NCBI GenBank assembly: GCA_030141605.1
Contig: JAQGDQ010000503.1
Location: 70,703 to 134,702, forward strand
Length of the DNA stretch: 64,000 nt
Direction of reading: 5' to 3'
From: Tubiluchus corallicola
Lineage: Eukaryota; Priapulida; Priapulimorpha; Priapulimorphida; Tubiluchidae
A program made the translations under genes and the position numbers. Positions 34,010 through 45,289 of this stretch are shown in pieces. The first letter of the stretch is position 1, and every line of letters starts with the position of its first letter. The notes beneath the pieces were generated by a model that was not told the DNA's origin, made no database searches, and saw only the letters and a list, made by a program, of their open reading frames with translations.

Positions 34010-37000
34010 CTAGAGTGTGTAGCCTACTGTTGGCTGATTGAAGTTGTTCATGTGCGGCCTACTGTTGGCTGATTGAAGTTGTTCATGTGCGGCCTACTGT
34101 TGACTGATTGAAGTTGTTCATGTGCAGCCTACTGTTGGCTGATTGAAGTTGTTCATGTGCGGCCTACTGTTGACTGATTGAAGTTGTTCATGTGCAGCCT
34201 ACTGTTGGCTGATTGAAGTTGTTCATGTGCAGCCTACTGTTGACTGATTGAAGTTGTTCATGTGCGGCCTACTCTTGCCTGATTGAAGTTGTTCATGTGC
34301 AGCCTACTGTTGGCTGATTGAAGTTGTTCATGTGCGGCCTACTGTTGACTGATTGAAGTTGTTCATGTGCAGCCTACTGTTGACTGATTGAAGTTGTTCA
34401 TGTGCAGCCTACTGTTGGCTGATTGAAGTTGTTCATGTGTAGCCTACTGTTGGCTGATTGAAGTTGTTCATGTGCAGCCTACTGTTGGCTGATTGAAGTT
34501 GTTCATGTGCAGCCTACTGTTGACTGATTGAAGTTGTTCATGTGCGGCCTACTGTTGACTGATTGAAGTTGTTCATGTGCAGCCTACTGTTGACTGATTG
34601 AAGTTGTTCATGTGCAGCCTACTGTTGACTGATTGAAGTTGTTCATGTGCAGCCTACTGTTGACTGATTGAAGTTGTTCATGTGCGGCCTACTGTTGACT
34701 GATTGAAGTTGTTCATGTGCAGCCTACTGTTGACTGATTGAAGTTGTTCATGTGTAGCCTACTGTTGGCTGATTGAAGTTGTTCATGTGCAGCCTACTGA
34801 GGGCTGATTGAAGTTGTTCATGTGTACCCTACTGTTGACTGATTGAAGTTGTTCGTGTGCAGCCTACTGTTGACTGATTGAAGTTGTTCATGTGCGGCCT
34901 ACTGTTGGCTGATTGAAGTTGTTCATGTGCGGCTTACTGTTGGCTGATTGAAGTTGTTCATGTGCGGCCTACTGTTGGCTGATTGAAGTTGTTCATGTGC
35001 GGCCTACTGTTGACTGATTGAAGTTGTTCATGTGCGGCCTACTGTTGACTGATTGAAGTTGTTCATGTGCAGCCTACTGTTGACTGATTGAAGTTGTTCA
35101 TGTGCAGCCTACTGTTGACTGATTGAAGTTGTTCATGTGCAGCCTACTGTTGACTGATTGAAGTTGTTCATGTGTGGCCTACTGTTGACTGATTGAAGTT
35201 GTTCATGTGCAGCCTACTGTTGACTGATTGAAGTTGTTCATGTGTAGCCTACTGTTGGCTGATTGAAGTTGTTCATGTGTAGCCTACTGTTGACTGATTG
35301 AAGTTGTTCATGGAGCCTACTGTTGGCTGAGAATTCATGTGCGGCCTACTGTTGACTGATTGAAGTTGTTCATGTGCGGCCTACTGTTGACTGATTGAAG
35401 TTGTTCTTGTGCGGCCTACTGTTGACTGATTGAAGTTGTTCATGTGCAGCCTACTGTTGACTGATTGAAGTTGTTCATGTGCAGCCTACTGAGGGCTGAT
35501 TGAAGTTGTTTATGTGTACCCTACTGTTGACTGATTGAAGTTGTTCGTGTGCAGCCTACTGTTAACTGATTGATGTTGTTCGTGTGCGGCCTACTGTTGG
35601 CTGATTGAAGTTGTTCGTATGTGGCTTACTGTTGGCTGATTGAAGTTGTTCGTGTGCGGCCTACTGTTGGCTGATTGAAGTTGTTCGTATGTGGCTTACT
35701 GTTGACTGATTGAAGTTGTTCATGTGCGGCCTACTCTTGCCTGATTGAAGTTGTTCATGTGCAGCCTACTGTTGGCTGATTGAAGTTGTTCATGTGCGGC
35801 CTCCTGTTGACTGATTGAAGTTGTTTGTGTGCGGCCTACTGTTGACTGATTAAAGTTGTTCGAGTGTAGCCTACTGTGGACTGATTGAAGTTGTTTGTGT
35901 GCGGCCCACTGTTGCCTGATTGAAGTTGTTCGTGTGCGGCCTACTGTTGACTGATTAAATTTGTTCGTTTGTGGCATACTGTTGACTGATTAAAGTTGTT
36001 CGAGTGTAGCCTACTGTGGACTGATTGAAGTTGTTTGTGTGTAGCCTACTGTTGGCTGATTGAAGTTGTTCATGTGCAGCCTACTGTTGACTGATTGAAG
36101 TTGTTCATGTGCGGCCTACTGTTGACTGATTGAAGTTGTTCATGTGCAGCCTACTGTTGACTGATTGAAGTTGTTCATGTGCAGCCTACTGTTGACTGAT
36201 TGAAGTTGTTCATGTGTGGCCTACTGTTGACTGATTGAAGTTGTTCATGTGCAGCCTACTGTTGACTGATTGAAGTTGTTCATGTGTAGCCTACTGTTGG
36301 CTGATTGAAGTTGTTCATGTGTAGCCTACTGTTGACTGATTGAAGTTGTTCATGTGCAGCCTACTGTTGGCTGATTGAAGTTGTTCATGTGCGGCCTACT
36401 GTTGACTGATTGAAGTTGTTCATGTGCGGCCTACTGTTGACTGATTGAAGTTGTTCTTGTGCGGCCTACTGTTGACTGATTGAAGTTGTTCATGTGCAGC
36501 CTACTGTTGACTGATTGAAGTTGTTCATGTGCAGCCTACTGAGGGCTGATTGAAGTTGTTCATGTGTACCCTACTGTTGACTGATTGAAGTTGTTCGTGT
36601 GCAGCCTACTGTTAACTGATTGAAGTTGTTCGTGTGCGGCCTACTGTTGGCTGATTGAAGTTGTTCGTATGTGGCTTACTGTTGGCTGATTGAAGTTGTT
36701 CGTGTGCGGCCTACTGTTGGCTGATTGAAGTTGTTCGTATGTGGCTTACTGTTGACTGATTGAAGTTGTTCATGTGCGGCCTACTCTTGCCTGATTGAAG
36801 TTGTTCATGTGCAGCCTACTGTTGGCTGATTGAAGTTGTTCATGTGCGGCCTACTGTTGACTGATTGAAGTTGTTCTTGTGCGGCCTACTGTTGACTGAT
36901 TGAAGTTGTTCATGTGCAGCCTACTGTTGACTGATTGAAGTTGTTCATGTGCAGCCTACTGTTGACTGATTGAAGTTGTTCATGTGCAGCCTACTGTTGG

Positions 37001-37425
37001 CTGATTGAAGTTGTTCATGTGCAGCCTACTGTTGACTGATTGAAGTTGTTCATGTGCGGCCTACTGTTGGCTGATGGAAGTTGTTCATGTGCGGCTTACT
37101 GTTGGCTGATTGAAGTTGTTCATGTGCGGCCTACTGTTGGCTGATTGAAGTTGTTCATGTGCGGCCTACTGTTGACTGATTGAAGTTGTTCATGTGCGGC
37201 CTACTGTTGACTGATTGAAGTTCTTTGTGTGCGGCCTACTGTTGACTGATTGAAGTTGTTCATGTGCGGCCTACTGTTGGCTGATTGAAGTTGTTCATGT
37301 GCGGCCTACTGTTGGCTGATTGAAGTTGTTCATGTGCGGCCTACTGTTGACTGATTGAAGTTGTTCATATGCGGCCTACTGTTGGCTGATTGAAGTTGTT
37401 CATGTGCAGCCTACTGTTGACAGTT
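34010..37425. repeat. 35-bp minisatellite, array 2, about 97 copies
   Basis: It has the same core as array 1 (CTGATTGAAGTTGTTCATGT, GCAGCCTACTGTTG) but is dominated by TTCATGTG and TTGACTGA/TTGGCTGA variants. A block of marker variants (CTACTGAGGGCTGA, GTGTACCCTACTG, CTGTTAACTGA) occurs at about 35485 and again at about 36540, a duplication of about 30 units. Units at 35815-36030 carry array-1 markers (GGCCCACTGTTGCC, TTCGAGTGTAGC, TGTGGACTGA). One unit at 35310-35335 is disrupted. Confidence 0.97.
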
Positions 37426-37850
37426 GGAATAACAACTGTTAATACAGCCAATCACGAGAGTTCCTTTCCTAATGTGTTCACTGCAGTCATTCTCAAAACA
37501 ACTAAGCGTGAATTATATTTGTGATACGCACATTTGAATTGCAAAATAACTGCAGTCATCTGAGTTCCATAAAATACAAATGCTGCCAACTACAGGCATC
37601 AGTGAAAGTTATTTACCTCTGACATTTCTGGCAGCATCTATATTAACAAATCGCAACTTGTATTAAATCTCATCAAAATTTAAAATAATTCAGTGCAGCT
37701 GGGTCTATTCAAAATAGGAATGTAAGAGAAATACAATGTTTAGCTCATAAAAGACAAATCAGTATAAGTCAAGAGTTAACTAGTTTGGCATGATTACAAC
37801 AGTAGCTTTTATTGAACTGAACATTTTGCACAAATTAAAGTAATGCAATA

Positions 37851-39127
37851 TTACACACCTGTGTATTTTCCTGGTGCTTGATATGAAGAATCATAATCGC
37901 ATCCAAAAACCTTCCTGTTGAGCTCATTCACTGTCTGCTTCAATTCTCTCTTTTTCTCAATGCACCTGTCTGAGTTTAGAGCTGGTAGTTTGGTGGATCT
38001 TGCAGACATTTCACACGACGTTTTTGTTGAGCCCATTCTGCCATCATACGCTGACTGTCGACAAGGGAACGCACATGGTGTCCTTGCCTTGTTCTCCAGA
38101 AAAGACTTCGATTATTCTGTCTAGAAGGCAGGTCATTTCCTCCACTCCTTGTGTCGCACGACGACAGTGCCGAGCTAGCTCGTGTCTCGTCAATTGTCTT
38201 CTGACGTTAGTCCAGCAGTCCAGCGGCCATCTCCGTCAATCCAGCACCTTCTGCACACGTGGCAACAGATATGAGCACTTGTCCTAGTTCATTACCCACA
38301 TTCGTACTGTGGCCAGCCAACTTCTTCACGACCTTCTTCGTGGAATCCATCTTCAGTATTTTGCCAAAAGTCGATGTAACCTTAGCCTTCACCTCAACTA
38401 GCCTCTGAAGAGCGTCGAGAGCATATACACTCAAAAGCCATTTTGGAGTTGGTACGGATGGCATTTGGGGAATAGCCACAATCCTCACTGGTGTTATCAT
38501 GGCTGAAGCAAATGGCTCGCATGCTGTCAGGTATTGTGCTGTTTTCACTAAGCATGCTTCAGTGTGAGATGCCAAGAGTTTATTGTATAACTGCGCTGAT
38601 GTATTCCCCTTGCTTCTCTCTCTCAACAATATCAGAAGACGCTTGCTACATGCATACCTGTATGTTAGTAGTGCAGGAAACTGCGAACGCTGGCCTACAT
38701 CGATTTGCTGCAGTATTCCTGGGCACCATGCTGCAACTTTGATATGGCATACTCTACATTCCAGATAGTCAGTAGCAAGAAGAAAGGTGCCATCCACATC
38801 GACTACTTGGCAAACTGTCTTTTAATATCCACAAAGAGCCATTTGTCCTACGCAGTCAGGTTTGACACACTGCAGTCTCACCTTCCAGAAACGAAGTGGC
38901 ATCCAAAGAAATAATGGTCTTGCAAAAAACAGAGCCGTGGATGCTGGTGGCTGATTATGAATCATTAGAGGTTGTGGTGGATGAACCCACATCTGGATGT
39001 TCGGCTTCAACTGCCGTTTACCACCAGGTTCAATGATGGAAACAGCTTTAGAGATCCAGGCCTGTTCCCTCTTTGGTATGGCTTCTTTCGTTTGTATGTC
39101 CTTGGCATGGAGGACTGAATAGAACAT
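37851..39127 (-). pseudogene. DUF6729-like transposon-type gene, broken
   Basis: From 39127 the frame holds MWVHPPQPLMIHNQPPAS, FFARPLFLWMPLRFWKVRLQ and CVKPDC. After an in-frame TAA at 38822-38824 it continues with VVDVDGTFLLATDYLECRVC, QFPALLTYRYACSKRLLILL, VPTPKWLLSVY and ILKMDSTKKVVKKLAG. This order matches my recollection of the DUF6729 cysteine-rich module followed by a transposase-like region (K-x-DSTKK) found in multi-copy animal genes. After a TAA at 38207, shifted frames still show GVEEMTCLLDRIIEVF, KDTMCVPL and RRVKCLQDPP, again in family order. At least two stops and two frameshifts mean it is dead. The function of the family is not established. Confidence 0.65.
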
Positions 39128-39159
39128 CAGGAATATAGAGAAAGCAATACCTAAAATGA

Positions 39160-39548
39160 CAGTGGGGTAAGTTGATCACCTGATCAAAATACCCCACTAT
39201 GGCAAGATCATTTTACCCCATCCCATGTCACTTCACAAAAACTTCAACACACAAAAATCCAATCGCCAGAAAAGAATTTAAATTGTCACAATTAAAGCAT
39301 AAATATAACCGGTTGCTATATGCAAATGCAAATAACAAGCTATAGTAATATTAACACATACCTGATTCGCTGATTTTATGACCTATTTCTCTCCCTGTTC
39401 TACAGAACGCTTCTGCACAAAAATGGCGGATAGGCTATCAGTGGAGTCATTGCCTAATGATTCATGGAACATCTGAAAGACCTTATGGCACCACTAGTTT
39501 AGGATGATCAACCTGCCCCACTGTTCAACTTACCCCACTCTCCCCTAT
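39160..39548. mobile_element. candidate MITE with GTGGGGTAAGTTGA ends
   Basis: The left end AGTGGGGTAAGTTGATCA is mirrored on the right, whose complement reads GGGGAGAGTGGGGTAAGTTG followed by GGGGCAGGTTGATCATCC. Several further copies of the CCCCAC word lie inside. It has inverted, AT-flanked ends but no clean target duplication that I could define, and no coding capacity. Confidence 0.5.
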
Positions 39549-39714
39549 TAATAAACAATATATTTGAGCATGTTATAAACCAGGTCACAGCTTCTTTCAT
39601 GTAGGTGGATGCATACCTTTAGTTCAATAATGATACTAATGGCAGTATATTATTGTGAACGGTTAGTGCTCTATAAGAACTAATTTATTCACATTGCAAC
39701 AAGTGTATAATAAT

Positions 39715-39893
39715 GTAGCGTACCTTGTCACACGGAGCGGAGCCGGCGGAAGCACCACGCCCTGCTCAACAGGGCAGCAGGAGTGCTTCCTCGCGGCCCC
39801 AAACCTAGCGTTTCCTAGGCCCTGACAGCCAATGTTGATCAACCTGAAGCCAGGCCCGATACCGGGCCTGTCGAAATTTCTGCAGCATCGTCT
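39715..39893. repeat. GC-rich hairpin-bearing dispersed repeat, copy 1
   Basis: It shares GGAGCGGAGC, GGCGGAAGCACCACGCCCTG and the palindrome GGCCCGATACCGGGCC (hairpin 39851-39870) with 41385-41565. The middle has diverged while the ends and hairpin are kept. Its base composition differs sharply from the AT-rich surroundings. Identity unknown. Confidence 0.75.
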
Positions 39894-40287
39894 GAAAAAC
39901 AAGCATTTACTATTAGTAAAAAGAATAAATGACTCAAATAAACTGACAATGAGAATAAACAATTCATGACCTCCAACATTAATAGAAAATCCAACTAGAA
40001 AATAATCCATATTAAGCACATTAATTAGTTTCAAAATATTTCAAATTACTATTTATTAGGAAACTGACAATTTAACTTTTGCTCATTTTTGCAAAAAAAT
40101 TAAATTACAGTGTGTTTAAACGTAACACCGCTCGCGACAATGCACTGCACCTTTAATATAAAACGTGTCGATGAATTATTTTGGGTGCTAAAGTCTTATA
40201 TGAGAACACAATGTCTCCACCGTTTCTTTCATTCTGCACATTTTGTTGTTACTTTATTATTTTTATACTTTATATTTTTTACTCTAT

Positions 40288-41285
40288 TAATCCTATAAAG
40301 CCATTCCTTTCTTCCCAATGCCAGTCTCGTCATTTATGTAATACAAAAACTTTGGCATTTACTCATTGTGTAACTCTATAAAGCCATTCCTTTCGTTGCG
40401 ATGCCAGTCTCGTCATTTATGTAATACAAAAACTTTGGCATTTACTCATTGTGTAACTCTATAAAGCCATTCCTTTCTTCGCAATGCCAGTCTCGTCATT
40501 CATGTAATACAAAAACTTCGGGCATTTACTCATTGTGTAACTCTATAAAGCCATTCCTTTCGTTGCGATGCCAGTCTTGTCATTCATGTAATACAAAAAC
40601 TTTGGCATTTACTCCTTGTGTAACTCTATAAAGCCATTGCTTTCGTTGCGATGTCAGTCTCGTCATTCATGTAATACAAAAACTTCGGGCATTTACTCAT
40701 TGCGTAACTCTATAAAGCCATTCCTTTCTTCGCAATGCCAGTCTTGTCATTCATGTAATACAAAAACTTTGGCATTTACTCATTGCGTAACTCTATAAAG
40801 CCATTGCTTTCATTGCGATGCCAGTCTTGTCATTCATGTAATACAAAAACTTTGGCATTTACTCATTGTGTAACTCTATAAAGCCATTGCTTTCGTTGCG
40901 ATGCCAGTCTTGTCATTCATGTAATACAAAAACTTTGGCATTTACTCATTGTGTAACTCTATAAAGCCATTGCTTTCGTTGCGATGCCAGTCTTGTCATT
41001 CATGTAATACAAAAACTTTGGCATTTACTCATTGTGTAACTCTATAAAGCCATTGCTTTCGTTGCGATGCCAGTCTTGTCATTCATGTAATACAAAAACT
41101 TTGGCATTTACTCATTGTGTAACTCTATAAAGCCATTGCTTTCATTGCGATGCCAGTCTTGTCATTCATGTAATACAAAAACTTTGGCATTTACTCATTG
41201 TGTAACTCTATAAAGCCATTCCTTTCATTGCGATGCCAGTCTTGTCATTCATGTAATACGAAAACTTTGGCCTTTACTCATTGTA
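40288..41285. repeat. 83-bp minisatellite, about 12 copies
   Basis: The unit contains ACTCTATAAAGCCATTCCTT, TCGTTGCGATGCCAGTCT and GTAATACAAAAACTTTGGCA. Some copies gain one base (CTTCGGGCAT), giving 84. Each unit carries a CTATAAAG word. The array lies between the two copies of the GC-rich hairpin repeat. Confidence 0.96.
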
Positions 41286-41384
41286 AGGTGAATAATGCGA
41301 ACTAAATTTTCATCATGACAACCGTAAATGGATATGAATGACCATATTAATTGTTACCAAAATGTCAGGAGCGGAAAGCAGACT

Positions 41385-41565
41385 ATGTAGACTAGGAGCG
41401 GAGCTGGCGGAAGCACCACGCCCTGCTCTAAAGGGTAGCTGGCAAGAACGTAGTGCACGTAGCAATCCGCACGGGCCCAAAACGAACATTTCCCAGGCCC
41501 TGGCATCCTATGTTTATGAGGCGGAAACGAGGCCCGATACCGGGCCTGTCAAAATTTCTACATCT
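41385..41565. repeat. GC-rich hairpin-bearing dispersed repeat, copy 2
   Basis: Diverged copy of 39715-39893 with the same AGGCCCGATACCGGGCCT hairpin (41530-41547) and CCCAGGCCCTGGCATCC in the middle. The following 41572-41650 matches 33910-33990, next to minisatellite array 2. Confidence 0.75.
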
Positions 41566-41709
41566 TGCTGCACACTAAATGCTGTAAAATAAACTAATTT
41601 AATTACATTCTAATTTATTGTAGTAATTTACCTCATCACCCTTGGTGCCACCTGATAATGTTCATCTTTGTTGAATTAAAATTACAAAATAGTAGCAAAT
41701 TAAACTCAC

Positions 41710-41919
41710 ATTGGTTTGTGAACCTGTGCCTCCATTACATCCCAGTATGGTGGGCGTACCCTGGCTGGGGGAGCCAAACCTTGGGCTCTGGCTGTCCCAC
41801 AAGCCTGCTCGTGCCGTTTGTCTGTGCCGTAGTGGAACGGGCATGCTGCGGTGGTCCGATGCCGATTGTATTGCATATTCATGTTGTCAAGACCACCGCA
41901 ATGAGCAAAGTAGAAGCAT
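41710..41919 (-). CDS. candidate internal exon, Cys/His-containing, unrecognised
   Basis: A GC-rich 210-base stretch has a good acceptor (TTTGCATTTCAG before 41919), a good donor (AAT|GTGAGT at 41710) and one open minus-strand frame that enters and leaves in phase 2. It encodes CFYFAHCGGLDNMNMQYNRH, then TAACPFHYGTDKRHEQACG and a proline-rich PPARVRPPYWDV. The C/H spacing hints at a zinc-binding fold, but I recognise no family. Together with the upstream core promoter at 42268-42298 on the same strand it could be an exon of a separate gene, or a 5' exon of the broken gene at 39127. Confidence 0.4.
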
Positions 41920-42267
41920 CTGAAATGCAAAAGTAAAATTTAGGCTTCATTTCACATTTCATTTTCTTCAAACTATTTCAGATTTCACCAGCATCCTAGA
42001 TTTGGCTTTATGAATTCATAAACTTGAATTTATGTCGAATTCAAGAATATTTTTCCTTTTATGTAAGTTTATAGCCATTTTATTTTACAATATTTAGGCA
42101 CTTCCTAGCAAACCGAATGACATTTCAATTCCACCCCTATAGCACTGCACGTCTGCTAAATTGAGGCGGAAATTTACTTCCCCATATTCCCCAAGGTTGT
42201 ATTTCGTGTACAGTCTCTTTCGTGTGGATTTTCACTGTCTAGGAAGAAGTTTTATGCTCAACTCAAC

Positions 42268-42298
42268 TGCCGGGCTGGGGCTGTCTGCCTCTTATATA
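42268..42298 (-). promoter_or_regulatory. candidate core promoter: TATA box plus initiator
   Basis: On the minus strand TATATAAG (42298-42291) is followed 30 bases later by GCAGTTGAG, with the initiator A at 42268. Spacing and sequence fit an animal TATA-Inr promoter directed toward the candidate exon at 41919-41710. Confidence 0.4.
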
Positions 42299-42430
42299 CG
42301 TGCACAGCGTGACCGTGGTACCACTCCTTAGCTGGCTTCATCGAGCGAGCATCTTATTAACATAATTATTTAACATAATCTCCTGCTCTTAGTCTATAAT
42401 TTAACAGGTTCTCTTTACTATCACCTTTGA
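42290..42430. repeat. dispersed repeat shared with 44335-44480, copy 1
   Basis: On the minus strand both copies read AGTAAAGA..CTGTTAAATT, a TGTTAAAT..TTATG tract, GATGAAGCCAGCTAAGGAGT (or ATGAAGACCAGTTAAGGTGT) and GTGGTACCACG or its variant. They are diverged. The pair could be remnants of LTRs or of a duplicated promoter, because copy 1 runs into the TATA box at 42298. Confidence 0.5.
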
Positions 42431-44149
42431 CCTTTATGTTCTTTAGTTTTAGTGGAATGTGAATACGGTTGGACCCGACTTGCTTGTAAAAAAGAATTTA
42501 AAATAATTAGCTAAGTATAGAGTAAATCATGGTTGGCCACATCACTGGAACACTCACCTATCCAGGATGTGACCAGACCTTCTGATTTACATCTTTATTA
42601 TTAACTCTTGAACGGCATTTGCACTTGTAAATTGTATTTGCCTTTGTATAAAATAGAAGCACTTGTGAGGCAATAGTGAGAGGTTCACCTGGAGGAACAA
42701 TGTGATGTTTAAGACATAAGACACCAGAACCTTATTTCACACATGTAACCTTTTACAAGCAAGTAATGGAGAATTAGACGAAACACTCCTGCTATAGAAT
42801 GAGCAAAAGTTGCGAAATCTGCCACCTAAAAGTGAGTACTCCCAATAGCGCGACACTTTTGTAAAAAGAGAATGTCAACTATTGTTGGCAGGCCTCAACA
42901 AGAACAGAACCCCAGTCGTAGGTGTAAAAGAGTTTTGAACACTAAATTTGGACTATAATCCTCAATCACAGTTAGTAAGGCAAAAATAGACCTCCACAAC
43001 CTGTACTCTTAAACCACTACAACAATTTCAATCGGGGCACGTTATTGTTGGCTTGATAAGGCTTATCCTAGGCCGAATCTTACAAAAATAATTCCTCAAC
43101 TCGATCATCTATGATTTAATGTGTTAATTTAAAAGTCGAAGAGCCAGTATTTGTTGAGAAGAAAGCTTTTATTGTGAAGAATCTGGCGTGTATTTTAAGG
43201 CCTGTTTGGGCTTTACGGTGACAAACAAAGTCATCATTTTGCTCAGCATAACTGTTTATTGTTTGTGTACCATTTTCACGTCACTTGCCCCTTAGTCATT
43301 TACTTCATCATATCTGACACTGTGACGCCATTACCCAAAATATTACATTTTATCTGAAACAAGATATATAAATTCCTTTAATAAACTAACTCATTTCTAT
43401 CAAAGGGTCGATTACGATTACGTGAAATTAATGAGAAACTTGCAGTAAATAAAATAAATAACTAAATATTACATACATTGTTGGCATTAAATCGTGAGTT
43501 CACAGAAACACGTCATCACATGAACACATTGAAACTTAAATGACCGGAAATTGACTAGGATGCAAATATTGAGGCCAGGTGTCGCCACTTGTAACTGTAA
43601 AACGCTATATTGAATTTAACAAAACAAAAATCCTTGACAAGGCCTCTGTAAAAGAAGCTTTGGAATGGTACATTGTGCGACTTACCGCTAACAGAAATCT
43701 CTGATATAAATGTAACTCCCCCCCCCCAACACCTAAATTATCAGTAATGAAGGTAGATGTGCTTGATTTGGCATCAAATAAGATGAATACAGCAAGTTCA
43801 ACTCTGAGATAAGTAGCGTAGATATGTTTTCGATACTAGAATGAAGCAAAGCGTGCAACGTATTTCTAATAGTTCCTGGTTAAACGCTGCCTTCTAGTCA
43901 AATCTTTCTGTAATGTGTTGTTAGGCAACATGAATATGTATATATATCATTTTTATTCGCACTCGTGGTACAATCACATCAAATCAACAAATAGTTCAAC
44001 ATGCAAAATAACATTAATTAATAAGATTAGTAAGCAGTGTGAATATATACAATTAACTGACACAAGTAAAATAATTGTTTGTCTATTTGCTGTTTTGCAT
44101 TGCTAGCTGTATATTGGTGTTTTTGGGATGGCAAAACTATTAAGACTCA
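42431..44149. other. no recognisable gene
   Basis: AT-rich sequence between the two copies of the dispersed repeat. It contains a 13-base C run near 43718 and only short unsupported frames. Confidence 0.45.
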
Positions 44150-44480
44150 AGTTAAGAAACGTTTATTAAACATTTTAAAAGTAAATATCATAACAGATAG
44201 TCATGCCAAGCCCCCTGATCTGATCCGCTCTGATCTGGTCTCTGGTCTGATCTCCTGAGGTGCGGGCATGACAAAGATTTTCTAGGCTATCAAGCTCCGG
44301 AAGCTTCGGGCGCATCGACCGCCTGCGCTAAGTTCGATTCTGAATCACTTGATCACGTGATACCACACCTTAACTGGTCTTCATGCCAACATTTCATCAG
44401 AATTATTGTTTAGCATAATTTAACACTTTTAACACAATTTAACAGCTCTTCTTTACTCTACAGTAAGATATGTTAGCATG
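44150..44480 (-). repeat. dispersed repeat copy 2 with CTGATCTG simple repeat and AATAAA
   Basis: 44335-44480 is the diverged partner of 42290-42430. Continuing on the minus strand there is a GATCAGA-rich simple repeat (44215-44260) and an AATAAA at about 44163-44170, so this could be an old LTR or 3' exon. No open frame. Confidence 0.4.
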
Positions 44481-44904
44481 GCGTACAACTCATTCCTGTC
44501 AAAAAATCAAAACAATTACATTCCAGAGCCCATGTAACTTCTTTAATGAAATTTACAGTATGTATTTGTTCATCGCCAGCATTACCTCTTACATCTAATG
44601 TACAAGAAAAACTTTAGAAAGAAAATTTTCATTTCTGTAAAAAGTTTTGTACTCATTACAAATAGATAACAAATTATAACCCATTATAGAAGAGGTATGA
44701 AATTCGTGCAAAGAAATGGCTATATGGTTTTCACTATATAAGCCACTGTGGTAAAATTTACCAAATCGTTTTTATAGTTGTTTAAGCAGGGGAACAATAT
44801 CACATATAAAAAGAAGACAGTATTTGTGTGATCTAAATGGCAAATTCTAAAGTTTTTCAGACTAGATGTCACTAGTCACTCACTTCTTTCTTTTTCTCCT
44901 CTCT

Positions 44905-44990
44905 ACTCTAGTATCACTGTAGTCTAGTATCACTGTAGTCTAGTATCACTGTAGTCTAGTATCACTCTAAGTGTGTAGTGATACTAGGCT
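44905..44990. repeat. 19-bp repeat with hairpin end
   Basis: CTAGTATCACTGTAGT repeats four times and is followed by GTAGTGATACTAG, its complement, so the end of the array can fold back on itself. Confidence 0.85.
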
Positions 44991-45119
44991 CAATTGTGTG
45001 ACACGTAGAGCATTTATATAGGTAGTGTTAACTAATTAAGTGGTCAACAGAAGTCCAATAGGTAATGTTAAAAATAACAAAAACTTTATTAAAACTTTTA
45101 CATTAAAAAGTAAAAAGGT

Positions 45120-45285
45120 AAAATCATGCCAAACGCCTCGACTAGTATGTCTGCTGAAATTGTGCCATTGGTCACGACAACGGTTGACGGTGGCTCCATC
45201 AAAACAAAAAAGCATAGGGAAAAAAACGTTAAAAAACTTGTTAACTGAGAGCAGTTCCGAAGATGAAACTGATTATTGAATTAGG
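45120..45285 (+). mobile_element. possible pogo/Tigger-type transposase C-terminal fragment
   Basis: The frame MPNASTSMSAEIVPLVTTTV, then KHREKNVKKL, and after a one-base shift LLTESSSEDETDY before a stop, resembles the S-P-basic-acidic ending of DDE_1 (pogo/jerky) transposases. Short and frameshifted. Confidence 0.3.
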
Positions 45286-45289
45286 ATAA

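Noticed and set aside
14145-37425. CRISPR-like regular repeats
   Set aside because: The units are directly adjacent with no unique spacers, there are no cas genes, and the DNA is eukaryotic. They are minisatellites.
44325-44350. GTTCGATTC resembling a tRNA B box
   Set aside because: No A box, acceptor stem or cloverleaf could be formed around it.
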